A DNA stretch of 64,000 bases from Aquipseudomonas guryensis (GCF_014164785.1 NZ_JACJFN010000001.1:1612001-1676000); one strand, 5' to 3'. Shown: positions 14,663 to 25,643, numbered from the stretch's first letter. A program made the numbers and translations. The notes: generated from the sequence alone by a model not told the origin.

Positions 14663-15010
14663 TGGCGCACCTTCAGTAGTTGGGCGTAGGTGGCCGTATT
14701 TTTATCTTTTACAGATATATGTCAAATCGCTGATTGGCTGTTTTATTTGATGTTTTTAGTTTGATTAATTGATGTTGTTAAGTTGATTTATCAATATTGC
14801 ATATATTGATGTTTGTGTGATTTATTTTTCCTTTGCGGGTCATATGCTTATCCTCTGGCGGGGTTTAGGCATGAATTTATTTTGAGTTTTTTGAAAATAA
14901 CTGACTGACAGCAGGCAGTCCTGGATGAGTAAGGCTTTTTAGTAGAGGTGCGATTCAGTTAGGTGGACGTGTCCGCCTAGCTGGAGCGTGCCAAGTCTGC
15001 GTGCAGGGGG
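14663..15010. promoter_or_regulatory. AT-rich intergenic region with TTGATGTT repeats
   Basis: No gene fits here. The stretch 14700-14830 is very AT-rich and holds TTGATGTTT at 14747, TTGATGTTG at 14769 and TTGATGTTT at 14806, plus further TTGAT words. This is the promoter region of the excisionase-like gene and a plausible place for Xis or replication-protein sites. An imperfect inverted repeat AGGTGGAC/GTCCGCCT lies at about 14961-14980, just after the end of the integrase gene. Confidence 0.5.
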
Positions 15011-16075
15011 CTAAGGCTCGCGTACCAGTCTGTCCAGCTTGCTTACAAGATCTTCCGCACGGAGGTGCGTGTAGCGCTTGAGCATCTGCATCGACTTGTG
15101 GCCGCTGATGGCGGACACCTCCTGGTCGGATAGGCCGCCCTCGACCAATCGGCTTACAGCCTCATGGCGCAGATCGTGGAAGCGAAGATCAGGCATACCC
15201 AGCTTGGTTTTCAGCAAACCCCAGGTCTTGGTGAAGGCGTAGGGGCTGCGTTTGCCGTTTTTGCCCGGTTCGCCAAAGAACACCAGGTCACAGTCAATCG
15301 GGCGTATTGGGTTGTTCAGCGCTGCCTGGAAGGTCTCAGTGGCCCATTTGCTGAGTGGGACGGTGCGTGCGCTGTCATTCTTGGTGTCGGAGAGGCGCAC
15401 CACGCGCTTTTTCATATCGACCTGATGCCGGCGCAGGGATGTGATCTCAGATGAGCGCATGCCGGTTTCCAAGGCGATGCGGACGATCCAGCCAAGCATG
15501 GGGTTGCTGTGATTATTGACGGCTGTCAGCAGGCGACGTTCTTCTTCTGCAGACAAGCGCCGGTCTCGGCCCTCGCCGGGGCTTGGTTTGCGAATGTTCA
15601 GCACTGGATTGAAGCTGAGGCCCAGGCCCCATTCTTGGATGGCCACGGTAAACAGGTGGCTGAGCAGGGCTAGCTCCAGGCGCACGGTGTTGTTGCTGGT
15701 GGGCTTGCCGCGATTGGTGATTGAGGCCAGGCGGGTGTCGCGGTAGCTGGCGATGATTTCAGCGGAGAGGGCAGCCATGGAGTATTTGCCCAGGTGGCTG
15801 ATCAGCTGTTGGGCCTTGGTGGCTTCGGCGCGCTGGGTGGTCGGCTTCTTGGTCGGAGTGATTTCGCTGAGGTAGCGTTTCAGTGCCATTTCCAAGGTCA
15901 TGCGCTCGGAGCCGCTGCGCTGGATGTATACGCCCCTGACCATTTCGTCTTCGGTACGGCGTGCCCAGTCTTCGGCATCACGCTTGGTGCGGAAGGTTTT
16001 GGTATTGGTCGGCCAGCCGGTTTTGCGTACCAGGGCCTTCCAGGTGCCGGCATCCGTTTTGACGATGGTGGCCAT
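15011..16075 (-). CDS. int: Tyrosine recombinase (integrase) of the island
   Basis: 354 residues. The catalytic set of tyrosine recombinases is visible: Arg207 (ETGMRSSEI), His300-x-x-Arg303 (FHDLRHEAV), His326 (ISGHKS) and nucleophile Tyr335 (LKRYTHL). The N-terminus (residues 10-55) looks like an arm-site-binding domain and 60-165 is the core-binding SAM-like domain. TAGGA lies 5 nt before ATG 16075. The gene starts 127 bp from the 3' end of a tRNA gene, the normal layout for an element inserted at a tRNA. The frame is intact, so the element may still be mobile. Confidence 0.95.
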   Translation of the reverse strand: MATIVKTDAGTWKALVRKTGWPTNTKTFRTKRDAEDWARRTEDEMVRGVYIQRSGSERMTLEMALKRYLSEITPTKKPTTQRAEATKAQQLISHLGKYSMAALSAEIIASYRDTRLASITNRGKPTSNNTVRLELALLSHLFTVAIQEWGLGLSFNPVLNIRKPSPGEGRDRRLSAEEERRLLTAVNNHSNPMLGWIVRIALETGMRSSEITSLRRHQVDMKKRVVRLSDTKNDSARTVPLSKWATETFQAALNNPIRPIDCDLVFFGEPGKNGKRSPYAFTKTWGLLKTKLGMPDLRFHDLRHEAVSRLVEGGLSDQEVSAISGHKSMQMLKRYTHLRAEDLVSKLDRLVREP

Positions 16076-16094
16076 TTTTTCCTACTCCAAAAGC

Positions 16095-16129
16095 GTACCG
16101 CTGTACCGGCACTGTACTGAATTTGTACC
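16095..16129. repeat. GTACC repeats between integrase and attachment site
   Basis: GTACC at 16095, 16103 and 16125, and GTACT at 16114; steps of 8, 11 and 11 bp. They lie directly upstream of the integrase gene and next to the tRNA end, where arm-type integrase sites are expected. Confidence 0.45.
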
Positions 16130-16172
16130 TTTGGACTATAGGACTGGTCTATCTGTTTTTGCTGCAGGCATG

Positions 16173-16197
16173 AAAAAGCCGCGCAGTGCGCGGCTTT
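16173..16197 (-). terminator. Intrinsic terminator behind the tRNA gene
   Basis: AAAGCCGCGC and GCGCGGCTTT (16175-16197) form a perfect stem with a 3-nt loop, followed on the minus strand by five T. It ends transcription of the tRNA gene and shields the integrase promoter. Confidence 0.85.
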
Positions 16198-16202
16198 AAA
16201 GG

Positions 16203-16279
16203 TGGTGGGCCCACACGGACTCGAACCGTGGACCAAAGGATTATGAGTCCTCTGCTCTAACCAACTGAGCTATAGGCCC
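16203..16279 (-). tRNA. tRNA with CAU anticodon (tRNA-Ile2 or tRNA-Met), island attachment site
   Basis: 77 nt including encoded CCA. Acceptor arm GGGCCTA pairs with TGGGCCC, the D-arm AGCTCAGTTGGTTAGAGC and T-arm GGTTCGAGTCC are canonical, and the anticodon loop is CTCATAA, giving CAU. The GGACTCATAATCC stem and TTTGGTCC variable region look closer to tRNA-Ile2, whose CAU is modified to lysidine and which needs TilS, than to elongator tRNA-Met; databases often label such genes Met. The 3' end faces the integrase, so it is the probable attB/attR site. The second att copy is outside the window. Confidence 0.93.
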
Positions 16280-16294
16280 CCAGAAGGACGGCGG

Positions 16295-16324
16295 ATTATA
16301 CCGGCGCCTTTTCGCTGCTGCCAA
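16295..16324 (-). promoter_or_regulatory. Sigma-70 promoter of the tRNA gene
   Basis: On the minus strand TTGGCA (16319-16324) and a perfect TATAAT (16295-16300) are 18 bp apart, and the -10 box ends 15 bp before the tRNA 5' end. It overlaps the end of the rmcA coding region. Confidence 0.75.
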
Positions 16325-19300
16325 TCGGCAAGGGGCCGAGGAAGTTGTTGGCGAAGGACTCGGCCGAGAGTGGACGGCTGACCACATAGCCCTGGATCTG
16401 TTCGCAGCCTTCGCTGGTGAGGAAGATTTCCTGGGCCTTGGTTTCCACGCCCTCGGCGATCACGGTCATCTGCAGGCTGCGGCCGAGGGCGATGATGGCG
16501 CGGGTGATGGCAGCGTCGTCCGGGTCGCCGGGCAGGCCGCGGACGAAGGATTTGTCGATCTTCAGGATGTCCAGCGGCAGGCGCTTGAGGTAGCTGAGCG
16601 AGGAGTAGCCGGTGCCGAAGTCGTCGATGGCCAGTTGCAGGCCCAGGCTCTTCAGTTCGTGCAGCACGCCCAGCGCTTCCTCGGCCTGGGTCATGATGAA
16701 ACCTTCGGTGATCTCAAGTTGCAGGTAGCAGGCGTCCAGACCGAAGTCGCTGAGTGTGTTGGCAATACGTTCGGCCAGCTGCGGTTGGCTGAGCTGGCTG
16801 CCGGACAGATTGACCGAGAGCGGGCCGAAGGGCGCGTGCTGGCTTTGCCATGCGCGCATCTGCCGACAGGCTTCCTGGAGTACCCAGTCGCCGATCTGCA
16901 GGATCATCCCGGTTTCTTCGGCCAGGGGGATGAAGCGATCGGGCGGGATGTCGCCGAATACCGGATGACTCCAGCGGATCAGTGCTTCGGCGCCAACCAG
17001 GTTGCCGCTGTGCAGGCACATTTTCGGTTGGTAGTGCAGGCGCAGTTCGTCACGCTCGATAGCGCGGCGCAGTTCGTGCTCTAGGGTCATGCGCTCGTTG
17101 GCCTGGAAGGTCAGGTTGCGCGTATAGAGTTCGATGCGGTTGCGGCCCTTGGCTTTGGCGCTGTACATGGCCGCATCGGCATTCTTCACCAGGGTGGCGA
17201 CGTCACGGCCGTCGATGGGGAACAGGCTGATACCAATGCTGGCGCTGATGAAAAACTCGTGGGTGTCGGCCTGGAAAGGCGCGCTGAAGCAGCTCAGCAG
17301 TTTGCTGGCGACACGCTCGGCGTCCTTCGCCTGCTGCAGGCCGGGCAGCAGGACGATGAATTCGTCGCCGCCGAGGCGCGCCACGGTATCGATATCGCGC
17401 AGTTGTTCGCGCAGGCGCAGGGCGATGCTTTTCAGCAGGGCGTCGCCGACCGGGTGGCCGAGGCTGTCATTGATGTGTTTGAAACGATCCAGGTCAAGAA
17501 ACAGCACGGCGCCTTGGTGATTGTCGGCGAGCGCATCATCGAGCGCTGCGGCCAGCCGGGTTTCGAAGAGTAGGCGGTTGGGCAGGCCGGTGAGTGGGTC
17601 GTGATGCGCCTGGTGATCAAGTCGGGCCTGGGCATGCTTGAGTGTGCTGATGTCGGCAAATACGCCAACGAAATGGGTGATGTTACCGGCCTGGTTGCGT
17701 ACGGCGCTGATGGTCAGCCACTCCGGATACAGCTCGCCATTCTTGCGCTTGTTCCAGATTTCGCCCTGCCAGTGGCCTTCGGCTGCCAGATGGTGCCACA
17801 TGGCGGCATAAAAGGCGCTGTCATGCTGGCCAGAGGCGAGCAGGCGCGGCGATTGACCAAGGGCTTCGGCCTCGCTGTAACCGGTAATGATGCTGAAGGC
17901 GCGGTTGACCGCAGTGATGTTCTGCTCGGTGTCGGTGATCATCACGCCTTCGGCAGTGTTCTCGAACACGGTCGCGGCCTGGTGCAGGTGCTCCTGCATC
18001 TGCTGGCGCTCGGTGATATCGCGGGCCATGGTCAGCATGCAGGGGGTTTCGTTGATCAGCAGTGGCTGGGCGGATAGCTCGGCGAGGCGCAACAGGCCAT
18101 CGCGGGTGCGTATCCAGGCCAACAAATCTCTGGCTTGGCCATGGGTACGAACCTGTTCGATCAGGCGTTCCCGATCAGCAGGCGAACTCCAGATAGCTAG
18201 TTCCAAGGTCGTCCGGCCGATGGCCTCATGATTGTCATAGCCGGTGATGCGGGTGAAGCCTTCGTTGGCTTCGAGGATACGGCCATCCTGCAGGCGAGTG
18301 ATCAGCATGCCGTCTGGAGTGGCATGAAACGCCTTGGCGAACTTCTCTTCGGAGGCCTGCAGTTGCTGCTGGGTGCGTTTCAGTTCGGTAATGTCACGCA
18401 CGGCGACTACCAGCGCCTGGCTGCCATCGAGCAGCACGGGCTGAGCCGAAATCAGGCCGATGAAGAGTTCGCCGTTGCGCCGCCGGAAGGGCATTTCGAG
18501 GTTGTTCAGGACTTCTTCTTGCAGGCGGGTGAGCAGCTGTGAGCCGACGCCGGGCACGCCCCAGATGTCGAGTTGGGTGGCGGTCTTGCCGATGGCTTCG
18601 CTGGCGCTGATACCGAGCTGCTGTTCGAAGGTTTGGTTGAGATCCAGCAAGACCCCATCGCTGCGTCGAGCGATGACCAAGATGTCCGGGCAGTTATGGA
18701 AGACCGAGACGAATTTCTGTTCCGACAGCTGCTGCGCGTGCTCGGCGTGCTTGGCTTCGCTGATGTCGATCATCAGTCCACGCAGGACCAGTTTGCTGCC
18801 CAGCTGGATGGGCGTGACGATGTCGCGAATCCACACCACCCGCCCATCGGCCGACAGCATGCGATAGTCCAGGCTGTGGTCGCGACCGGCCTGGCTTTCA
18901 CTGATGCAGTAGTTGAGCGCCTTTTCGGCATCGTCCGGGTGCAGGGTACGTTGCCAGAAACCGGGCTCCAGCCAGTCGTCCAGCGGGTAGCCCAGCAGGC
19001 GCTCGGCGTGCGGTGATACATAGGTAAAGCAGTAATCCTCCATGCGCATCTCCCAGGCGATGGCATTGAGGCTTTCGACCAGGCCGCGATAATGCTGCTC
19101 ACTGCTGCGTAGCTGCAGTTCCAGGGCTTGCCGGCCCTGGATTTCCTGGCTCAGGCGGCGGTTGATACGTAGCACGGCGGCGAGAATCAACAGCACCACG
19201 AGCAGTGCTGGGAGGCCATAGAGCAAGGCTTGTCGCCAGCTTTGCCGGCCATCCAGTACGCCACCAACCCAGGGCTTTTGCAGGGCCTCGATTTCCTCTG

Positions 19301-20027
19301 CAGTGAGTTCGGCGAACAGCTTGTCGAGGATGCCGATCAATACCGCGTTGCTGTGCGGGGCGGCCATGGCCAGTTGATAGCGGTAGGGGGTTTCACCGCT
19401 GACATACAGGCCTTCGAGCTTGAACTGACGCATGCTCCAGACGCTGGAGGCGAGGTCGCCAATCAGGGCGTCGGCCTGGCCGGTGGCGACGGCTTGCAGG
19501 CCCGCGTTGACGCTGGGAAGCGGTAGCAGGTTCAGGTCCGGGTGACGCGTGCGCAGCAGTTCGTGCGGGGCGTAGTCCTTGACCACGGCAATCTTGAGGC
19601 CGTACAGCTGCTTCAGGGTGCGCGGTTGCGGGCCATCTTGGTGGGCGATGATGACGATGGGGAAGTCGAGGTAAGGGCGGGTGAAGGCGAGATCCTTCTG
19701 TCTTTCAGGGGTGGACATCACGCCGGGGAGCAAATCCAGCTGGCCGCTCTTGGCGCTGGCCATCACCTCGCTCCAGCTGCTTGGCTCCACGGGCTGCATG
19801 GCGATATGCAGGCGTTGCTCAATCAGCTCGACATAGCTGGCGCTGAGCCCCTGATAGCGGCCTTGCTCGTCACGAAATTCGAAGGGTGGCCAGGAGGCAT
19901 CAACGCCCAGGCGCACCTGCGGATGGTTGGCCAGCCAGGTCTGTTCGTCTGGGCTGAGGGTGAGCGCATACACCGGGACTGCCCAGGACGCCAGACACAA
20001 CAGGAGAATGGCCAGCAGACGTGACAT
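16296..20027 (-). CDS. rmcA: RmcA-like periplasmic-sensing GGDEF-EAL protein
   Basis: 1,243 residues from ATG 20027, which begins a clear signal peptide (MSRLLAILLLCLASWAVPVYA); an in-frame start 22 codons earlier is less likely. Domains in order: bacterial solute-binding type 3 domain (about 25-255), one membrane helix (about 270-290), four PAS domains, GGDEF (RLGGDEFIVLL) and EAL (GAEALIRWSHP, later DDFGTGYSSL). Both catalytic motifs are intact, so it can in principle make and break c-di-GMP. The same architecture and place (between a tRNA and rpoD) as P. aeruginosa RmcA, a redox/phenazine-responsive regulator of c-di-GMP and biofilm structure. The periplasmic ligand is unknown. Confidence 0.92.
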   Translation of the reverse strand: MSRLLAILLLCLASWAVPVYALTLSPDEQTWLANHPQVRLGVDASWPPFEFRDEQGRYQGLSASYVELIEQRLHIAMQPVEPSSWSEVMASAKSGQLDLLPGVMSTPERQKDLAFTRPYLDFPIVIIAHQDGPQPRTLKQLYGLKIAVVKDYAPHELLRTRHPDLNLLPLPSVNAGLQAVATGQADALIGDLASSVWSMRQFKLEGLYVSGETPYRYQLAMAAPHSNAVLIGILDKLFAELTAEEIEALQKPWVGGVLDGRQSWRQALLYGLPALLVVLLILAAVLRINRRLSQEIQGRQALELQLRSSEQHYRGLVESLNAIAWEMRMEDYCFTYVSPHAERLLGYPLDDWLEPGFWQRTLHPDDAEKALNYCISESQAGRDHSLDYRMLSADGRVVWIRDIVTPIQLGSKLVLRGLMIDISEAKHAEHAQQLSEQKFVSVFHNCPDILVIARRSDGVLLDLNQTFEQQLGISASEAIGKTATQLDIWGVPGVGSQLLTRLQEEVLNNLEMPFRRRNGELFIGLISAQPVLLDGSQALVVAVRDITELKRTQQQLQASEEKFAKAFHATPDGMLITRLQDGRILEANEGFTRITGYDNHEAIGRTTLELAIWSSPADRERLIEQVRTHGQARDLLAWIRTRDGLLRLAELSAQPLLINETPCMLTMARDITERQQMQEHLHQAATVFENTAEGVMITDTEQNITAVNRAFSIITGYSEAEALGQSPRLLASGQHDSAFYAAMWHHLAAEGHWQGEIWNKRKNGELYPEWLTISAVRNQAGNITHFVGVFADISTLKHAQARLDHQAHHDPLTGLPNRLLFETRLAAALDDALADNHQGAVLFLDLDRFKHINDSLGHPVGDALLKSIALRLREQLRDIDTVARLGGDEFIVLLPGLQQAKDAERVASKLLSCFSAPFQADTHEFFISASIGISLFPIDGRDVATLVKNADAAMYSAKAKGRNRIELYTRNLTFQANERMTLEHELRRAIERDELRLHYQPKMCLHSGNLVGAEALIRWSHPVFGDIPPDRFIPLAEETGMILQIGDWVLQEACRQMRAWQSQHAPFGPLSVNLSGSQLSQPQLAERIANTLSDFGLDACYLQLEITEGFIMTQAEEALGVLHELKSLGLQLAIDDFGTGYSSLSYLKRLPLDILKIDKSFVRGLPGDPDDAAITRAIIALGRSLQMTVIAEGVETKAQEIFLTSEGCEQIQGYVVSRPLSAESFANNFLGPLPIGSSEKAPV

Positions 20028-20084
20028 GCAGGCAGCTTCCGCAGCAAGGTGGAGTTTTAAGTGTAGCCCTGCATTCCATAGGGG

Positions 20085-20117
20085 ATAAAACAAAACCCCC
20101 GGTTTTGGCCGGGGGTT
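20085..20117 (-). terminator. Intrinsic terminator after rpoD
   Basis: AACCCCCGG and CCGGGGGTT form a 9-bp stem (20094-20117) with the loop TTTTGG; on the minus strand it is followed by TTTTGTTTTAT. It lies 7 bp after the rpoD stop. Confidence 0.9.
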
Positions 20118-20123
20118 CTGGTT

Positions 20124-21968
<1,845 letters not shown>

Positions 21969-22035
21969 AACACCCTATCCATTGAAGGTCTTGGCGGGCA
22001 AAAAACAAGCCGAGGATTATAACTGATTAAGGGGC

Positions 22036-24027
22036 TCAGGCGCCAGTTGAGCTCTTGTCGCTTGAGGAAGAAGGGCGGCTGAAGTGCTCTCGCAGTAGAG
22101 TCTTTTCTTCCTCAGTCAGTTCACTGGGGCTTTTTTGCATGACGCTGCGCAGGAGTTGCTCGCGTCGTTTCTGCAGCTGGTTATGGGCAAGTGTAGTAAT
22201 GGTGTCGAAGAACTGCTTTTCAAGATTGTCCTGGTCGATCAGCCATTCCTTCTCCGCCAGGGCCTGCAGCAGGCGGCCCTGGGTGGTGCCGTGCCAGCGC
22301 GCGATCAGCTGCAGCGAGCGCAGCTGGGGATTCTTCTGCAGGGCGCCGAGCAGGGCGACCAGCAGCTGCGCGTAGGTGTCGTCTTCGGCGGCGAAATGGC
22401 TGACATCCTCGACCTTCTGCGCGAGATTGGGATGGTGCAGCAAGGTGCGCAGCGCGGTCAGGGTGGGTGACTCGACGCTGACGGCCTTGCGTGGTGTGCG
22501 CGGCTGGTCGTCGCGGCCGCCTTTCTTCCAGTTGCCATCCTTCTTCCACGGCTTGCCTTCGCCTTTCTTCCAGCTTTTCTTCTGCTCGAAGCCGGCGTCG
22601 GCGGGTGGTTCGATATGGTTGGCGTAGTCGGCGATATCGCCGTAGTCCGGCTGGGCGTCGTAATAGTGTTCGGCGGCTGGCGCGTATTCGTGCTCGGCTC
22701 TGCTCGGGCTGGTGGCGGGCGCGTGTTGCGTCATCTGCGCGAGGGCTTCGGCGGTGAGGCCGGTAATTTCGCCCAGGCGCATGCGCATCAGGGCGCGCAG
22801 GTTGTTGCCGGGGATCTGCTCGATCAGTGGGGTGGCCAGGGTCGCCAGGTGGGCCTTACCTTCCAGGGAGCGCGGGTCGGCTTCTTCGCAGAGTTGTTGG
22901 AAGAAGTAGTCGGCCAGCGGCTGGGCGTGCTGGTTGATGCGCGCACGGAAGGCGTCGGTGCCTTCGGCGCGGACCAGGCTGTCCGGGTCTTCGCCTTCCG
23001 GGAGGAACAGGAAGCGCGCGCGGCGCCCGTCTTGCAGGCTCGGCAAGGTCGACTCGAGGGCGCGCCAGGCCGCCTTGCGCCCGGCGGCGTCACCGTCGAA
23101 GCAGAACAGCACGCTGGGTACGATGCGGAACAGGCGCTTGAGGTGTTCTTCGCTGGTGGCGGTACCGAGGGTGGCCACGGCATTGCGCAGGCCTTGCTGG
23201 GCCAGGGCGATGACGTCCATGTAGCCTTCGACCACCATGATCTCGTCGAGGTCGCGGTTGTTCTTGCGCGCCTCGTACAGCCCGTAGAGCTCCTGGCCCT
23301 TGTGGAATACCGGGGTTTCCGGCGAGTTCAGGTACTTCGGTTTGTCGTCGCCAAGCACCCGGCCGCCGAAGGCGATGATCCGTCCGCGGCTGTCGCGGAT
23401 GGGGAACATCACGCGGTCGCGGAAACGGTCATAGCGCTTGCCGGTTTCGGTGTTCTCGATCAGCAGGCCGGCGTCGATCATCGCCTTCAGTTGCAGGTTG
23501 TCGCCGCCCAGGTGCTTGAGCAGGTTGTCCCAGCCGGGCGGGGCGAAACCGAGGCCGAAGTCGCGGGCAATCTCGCCGGACAGGCCGCGGCCCTTGAGGT
23601 AGTCCACCGCGGCTTTGCGCGTCGGGTGGCTTTTCAGGGCCTGGCGGTAGTAATCGCTGGCGGCGGTCAGCAGGGTGTAGAGCGGCGAGTCGGTTGGTTG
23701 GCGTGGCTTGTGGCCGCGCCCGCCTTCCTCGCGCGGGATATCCATGCCAGCGCGCTTGGCCAGTTCCTCGATGGCCTGGGGGAAGTCCAGGTTGTCGTGG
23801 TCCATGATGAAGCCGAGTGCGTTGCCGCCAGCGCCGCAGCCGAAGCAATAGTAGAACTGCTTGTCCGGGCTGACGCTGAAGGACGGCGTCTTTTCCTTGT
23901 GGAACGGGCAGCAGGCGCTGTAGTTCTTGCCGGCCTTCTTTATCTGGATGCGCGAACTCACCACCTCGACTATGTCGGTGCGGTTGAGCAGGTCATCGAT
24001 AAAGGATTGTGGGATCAGGCCGGCCAT
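22036..24027 (-). CDS. dnaG: DNA primase
   Basis: 663 residues. The N-terminal zinc-binding domain has CPFHKEKTPSF and YYCFGCGAGG, the central RNA polymerase core includes the TOPRIM motif MVVEGYMDVIAL with Asp-x-Asp further on (FCFDGDAAG), and the C-terminal DnaB-helicase-binding domain covers about 520-650. A charged, Lys/Trp-rich linker at about 470-510 separates core and C-terminus. Synthesises RNA primers at the replication fork. Second gene of the rpsU operon, separated from rpsU by two hairpins. Confidence 0.99.
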   Translation of the reverse strand: MAGLIPQSFIDDLLNRTDIVEVVSSRIQIKKAGKNYSACCPFHKEKTPSFSVSPDKQFYYCFGCGAGGNALGFIMDHDNLDFPQAIEELAKRAGMDIPREEGGRGHKPRQPTDSPLYTLLTAASDYYRQALKSHPTRKAAVDYLKGRGLSGEIARDFGLGFAPPGWDNLLKHLGGDNLQLKAMIDAGLLIENTETGKRYDRFRDRVMFPIRDSRGRIIAFGGRVLGDDKPKYLNSPETPVFHKGQELYGLYEARKNNRDLDEIMVVEGYMDVIALAQQGLRNAVATLGTATSEEHLKRLFRIVPSVLFCFDGDAAGRKAAWRALESTLPSLQDGRRARFLFLPEGEDPDSLVRAEGTDAFRARINQHAQPLADYFFQQLCEEADPRSLEGKAHLATLATPLIEQIPGNNLRALMRMRLGEITGLTAEALAQMTQHAPATSPSRAEHEYAPAAEHYYDAQPDYGDIADYANHIEPPADAGFEQKKSWKKGEGKPWKKDGNWKKGGRDDQPRTPRKAVSVESPTLTALRTLLHHPNLAQKVEDVSHFAAEDDTYAQLLVALLGALQKNPQLRSLQLIARWHGTTQGRLLQALAEKEWLIDQDNLEKQFFDTITTLAHNQLQKRREQLLRSVMQKSPSELTEEEKTLLREHFSRPSSSSDKSSTGA

Positions 24028-24069
24028 GGGGTCGTCAGTGTGCTGGTGCCAGAGGCGGGAGCATAAACG

Positions 24070-24147
24070 AAAAAACTCCGATCATCGCCGAGCGGCGAAG
24101 CGGAGTCGGATGGAGCCTGAAAATGCAAAGCCCGGCGTGAGCCGGGC
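24070..24147 (-). terminator. Tandem hairpins between rpsU and dnaG
   Basis: Two stems on the minus strand. The first, GCCCGGC/GCCGGGC (24130-24147), is followed by TTTGCATTTT. The second has outer stem ACTCCG/CGGAGT (24075-24106) with inner TCGCC/GGCGA and is followed by TTTTTT. They lie 33 bp after rpsU and 43 bp before dnaG. A partial terminator here is known in the E. coli operon and keeps S21 output above primase and sigma; finding two in a row suggests tight control. Confidence 0.8.
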
Positions 24148-24179
24148 CATGCGGAAACCTTTGCGGCGTGACTGATAAC

Positions 24180-24395
24180 TCAGTACAGGCGCTCGCGGCG
24201 GCGCTGTTCGCGCTGCACTTTCTTCGCGTGACGCTTAACAGCGGCTGCTGCCTTGCGCTTGCGCTCGGTGGTTGGCTTCTCATAGAACTCGCGGCTGCGC
24301 ACTTCGGCCAATACACCGGCCTTTTCGCAGGAGCGCTTGAAGCGACGCAGAGCTACGTCGAAGGGTTCGTTCTCTTTAACTTTGACGGCTGGCAT
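24180..24395 (-). CDS. rpsU: 30S ribosomal protein S21
   Basis: 71 residues, full length. Starts [20 protein letters not shown] and ends in the basic tail typical of S21 ([17 protein letters not shown]). Acts in 30S initiation near the anti-Shine-Dalgarno region. First gene of the rpsU-dnaG-rpoD operon; a sigma-70 promoter is seen at 24480-24508. Confidence 0.99.
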   Translation of the reverse strand: MPAVKVKENEPFDVALRRFKRSCEKAGVLAEVRSREFYEKPTTERKRKAAAAVKRHAKKVQREQRRRERLY

Positions 24396-24479
24396 CCAGG
24401 TCGTACCTTCACTGTTTTACCGAATGGACGACGCGATCCGGCTAGGGCACGGGAATACGTCGGTTTTCAAGGGCTGCGG

Positions 24480-24508
24480 ATATTAACGCCAAGCGCCGCA
24501 GAATGCAA
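24480..24508 (-). promoter_or_regulatory. Sigma-70 promoter of the rpsU operon
   Basis: Minus strand TTGCAT (24503-24508) and TAATAT (24480-24485) separated by exactly 17 bp, about 85 bp before the rpsU start. The region is shared with the divergent tsaD gene. Confidence 0.6.
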
Positions 24509-24597
24509 AGCCTCTGATCGAAAAGCGCTAGTCGGGCTGTGGGGCGACGATTATTATGCGCGCCTTCGAATTCCCACTGTATTAAAGGCGCGAACCC

Positions 24598-25623
24598 ATG
24601 CTGGTGCTGGGCTTGGAAACTTCCTGCGATGAAACCGGTGTCGCTTTGTACGACAGCGAGCGCGGCCTGCTGGCCGATGCCCTGTTCAGCCAGATCGAGC
24701 AGCACCGGGTGTTCGGTGGCGTGGTGCCGGAGCTGGCCTCACGTGACCACGTCAAGCGCATGCTGCCGCTGATCCGCGAAGTGCTCACCACGGCCGGCGT
24801 AGAGCGCACGCAGATCGAGGCCATCGCCTATACCGCGGGTCCTGGCCTGGTCGGTGCGCTGCTGGTGGGCGCTTCGTGCTCCCAGGCCCTGGCTTTTGCC
24901 TGGGGCATTCCGGCGGTGGGCGTGCATCATATGGAAGGCCATTTGCTGGCGCCGATGCTGGAAGAACAGCCGCCCGCCTTCCCGTTCGTCGCTTTGTTGG
25001 TGTCCGGCGGACATACCCAGTTGGTACGGGTCGATGGTATCGGTCGTTATCAGCTGCTCGGCGAATCGCTGGACGACGCCGCCGGCGAGGCGTTCGACAA
25101 GACCGCCAAGCTGATGGGCCTGCAGTACCCAGGTGGCCCGGAGATTGCGCGCCTGGCCGAAATCGGTACGCCGGGGCGTTTCACCTTCCCGCGGCCGATG
25201 ACCGATCGCCCCGGCCTGGACTTCAGCTTCAGCGGGCTGAAGACCTTCACCCTCAATACCTGGCTGCAGTGCCGCGAGGCGGGCGACCAGAGCGAGCAGA
25301 CCCGTGCGGACGTGGCTTTGGCCTTCCAGCAGGCGGTGGTCGACACCCTGACCATCAAGTGCCGCCGCGCGCTCAAACAGACCGGCCTGAATAACCTGGT
25401 GATCGCCGGCGGCGTGAGCGCCAACCAGTCATTGCGCCAGTCCCTGGAGAAGATGCTCGGTGAGCTCAAGGGCCAGGTGTTCTATGCGCGGCCGCGCTTC
25501 TGCACCGACAACGGCGCGATGATCGCCTACGCCGGCTGCCAGCGCCTGCTGGCCGGCCAGCAGGATGGCCCTGCCATCGGTGTGCAGGCGCGCTGGCCGA
25601 TGGAGCAGCTGCCAGCCATCTGA
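24598..25623 (+). CDS. tsaD: tRNA threonylcarbamoyladenosine transferase subunit TsaD
   Basis: 341 residues. N-terminal [19 protein letters not shown] and the iron-binding HHMEGH motif (in [13 protein letters not shown]) identify the Kae1/TsaD/Gcp family. With TsaB and TsaE it transfers threonylcarbamoyl to A37 of ANN-decoding tRNAs, an essential modification. Divergent from rpsU, the standard Pseudomonas order. Full family length, no anomalies. Confidence 0.99.
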   Translation: MLVLGLETSCDETGVALYDSERGLLADALFSQIEQHRVFGGVVPELASRDHVKRMLPLIREVLTTAGVERTQIEAIAYTAGPGLVGALLVGASCSQALAFAWGIPAVGVHHMEGHLLAPMLEEQPPAFPFVALLVSGGHTQLVRVDGIGRYQLLGESLDDAAGEAFDKTAKLMGLQYPGGPEIARLAEIGTPGRFTFPRPMTDRPGLDFSFSGLKTFTLNTWLQCREAGDQSEQTRADVALAFQQAVVDTLTIKCRRALKQTGLNNLVIAGGVSANQSLRQSLEKMLGELKGQVFYARPRFCTDNGAMIAYAGCQRLLAGQQDGPAIGVQARWPMEQLPAI

Positions 25624-25643
25624 GGCGCTTGCCGTCCGATTGC

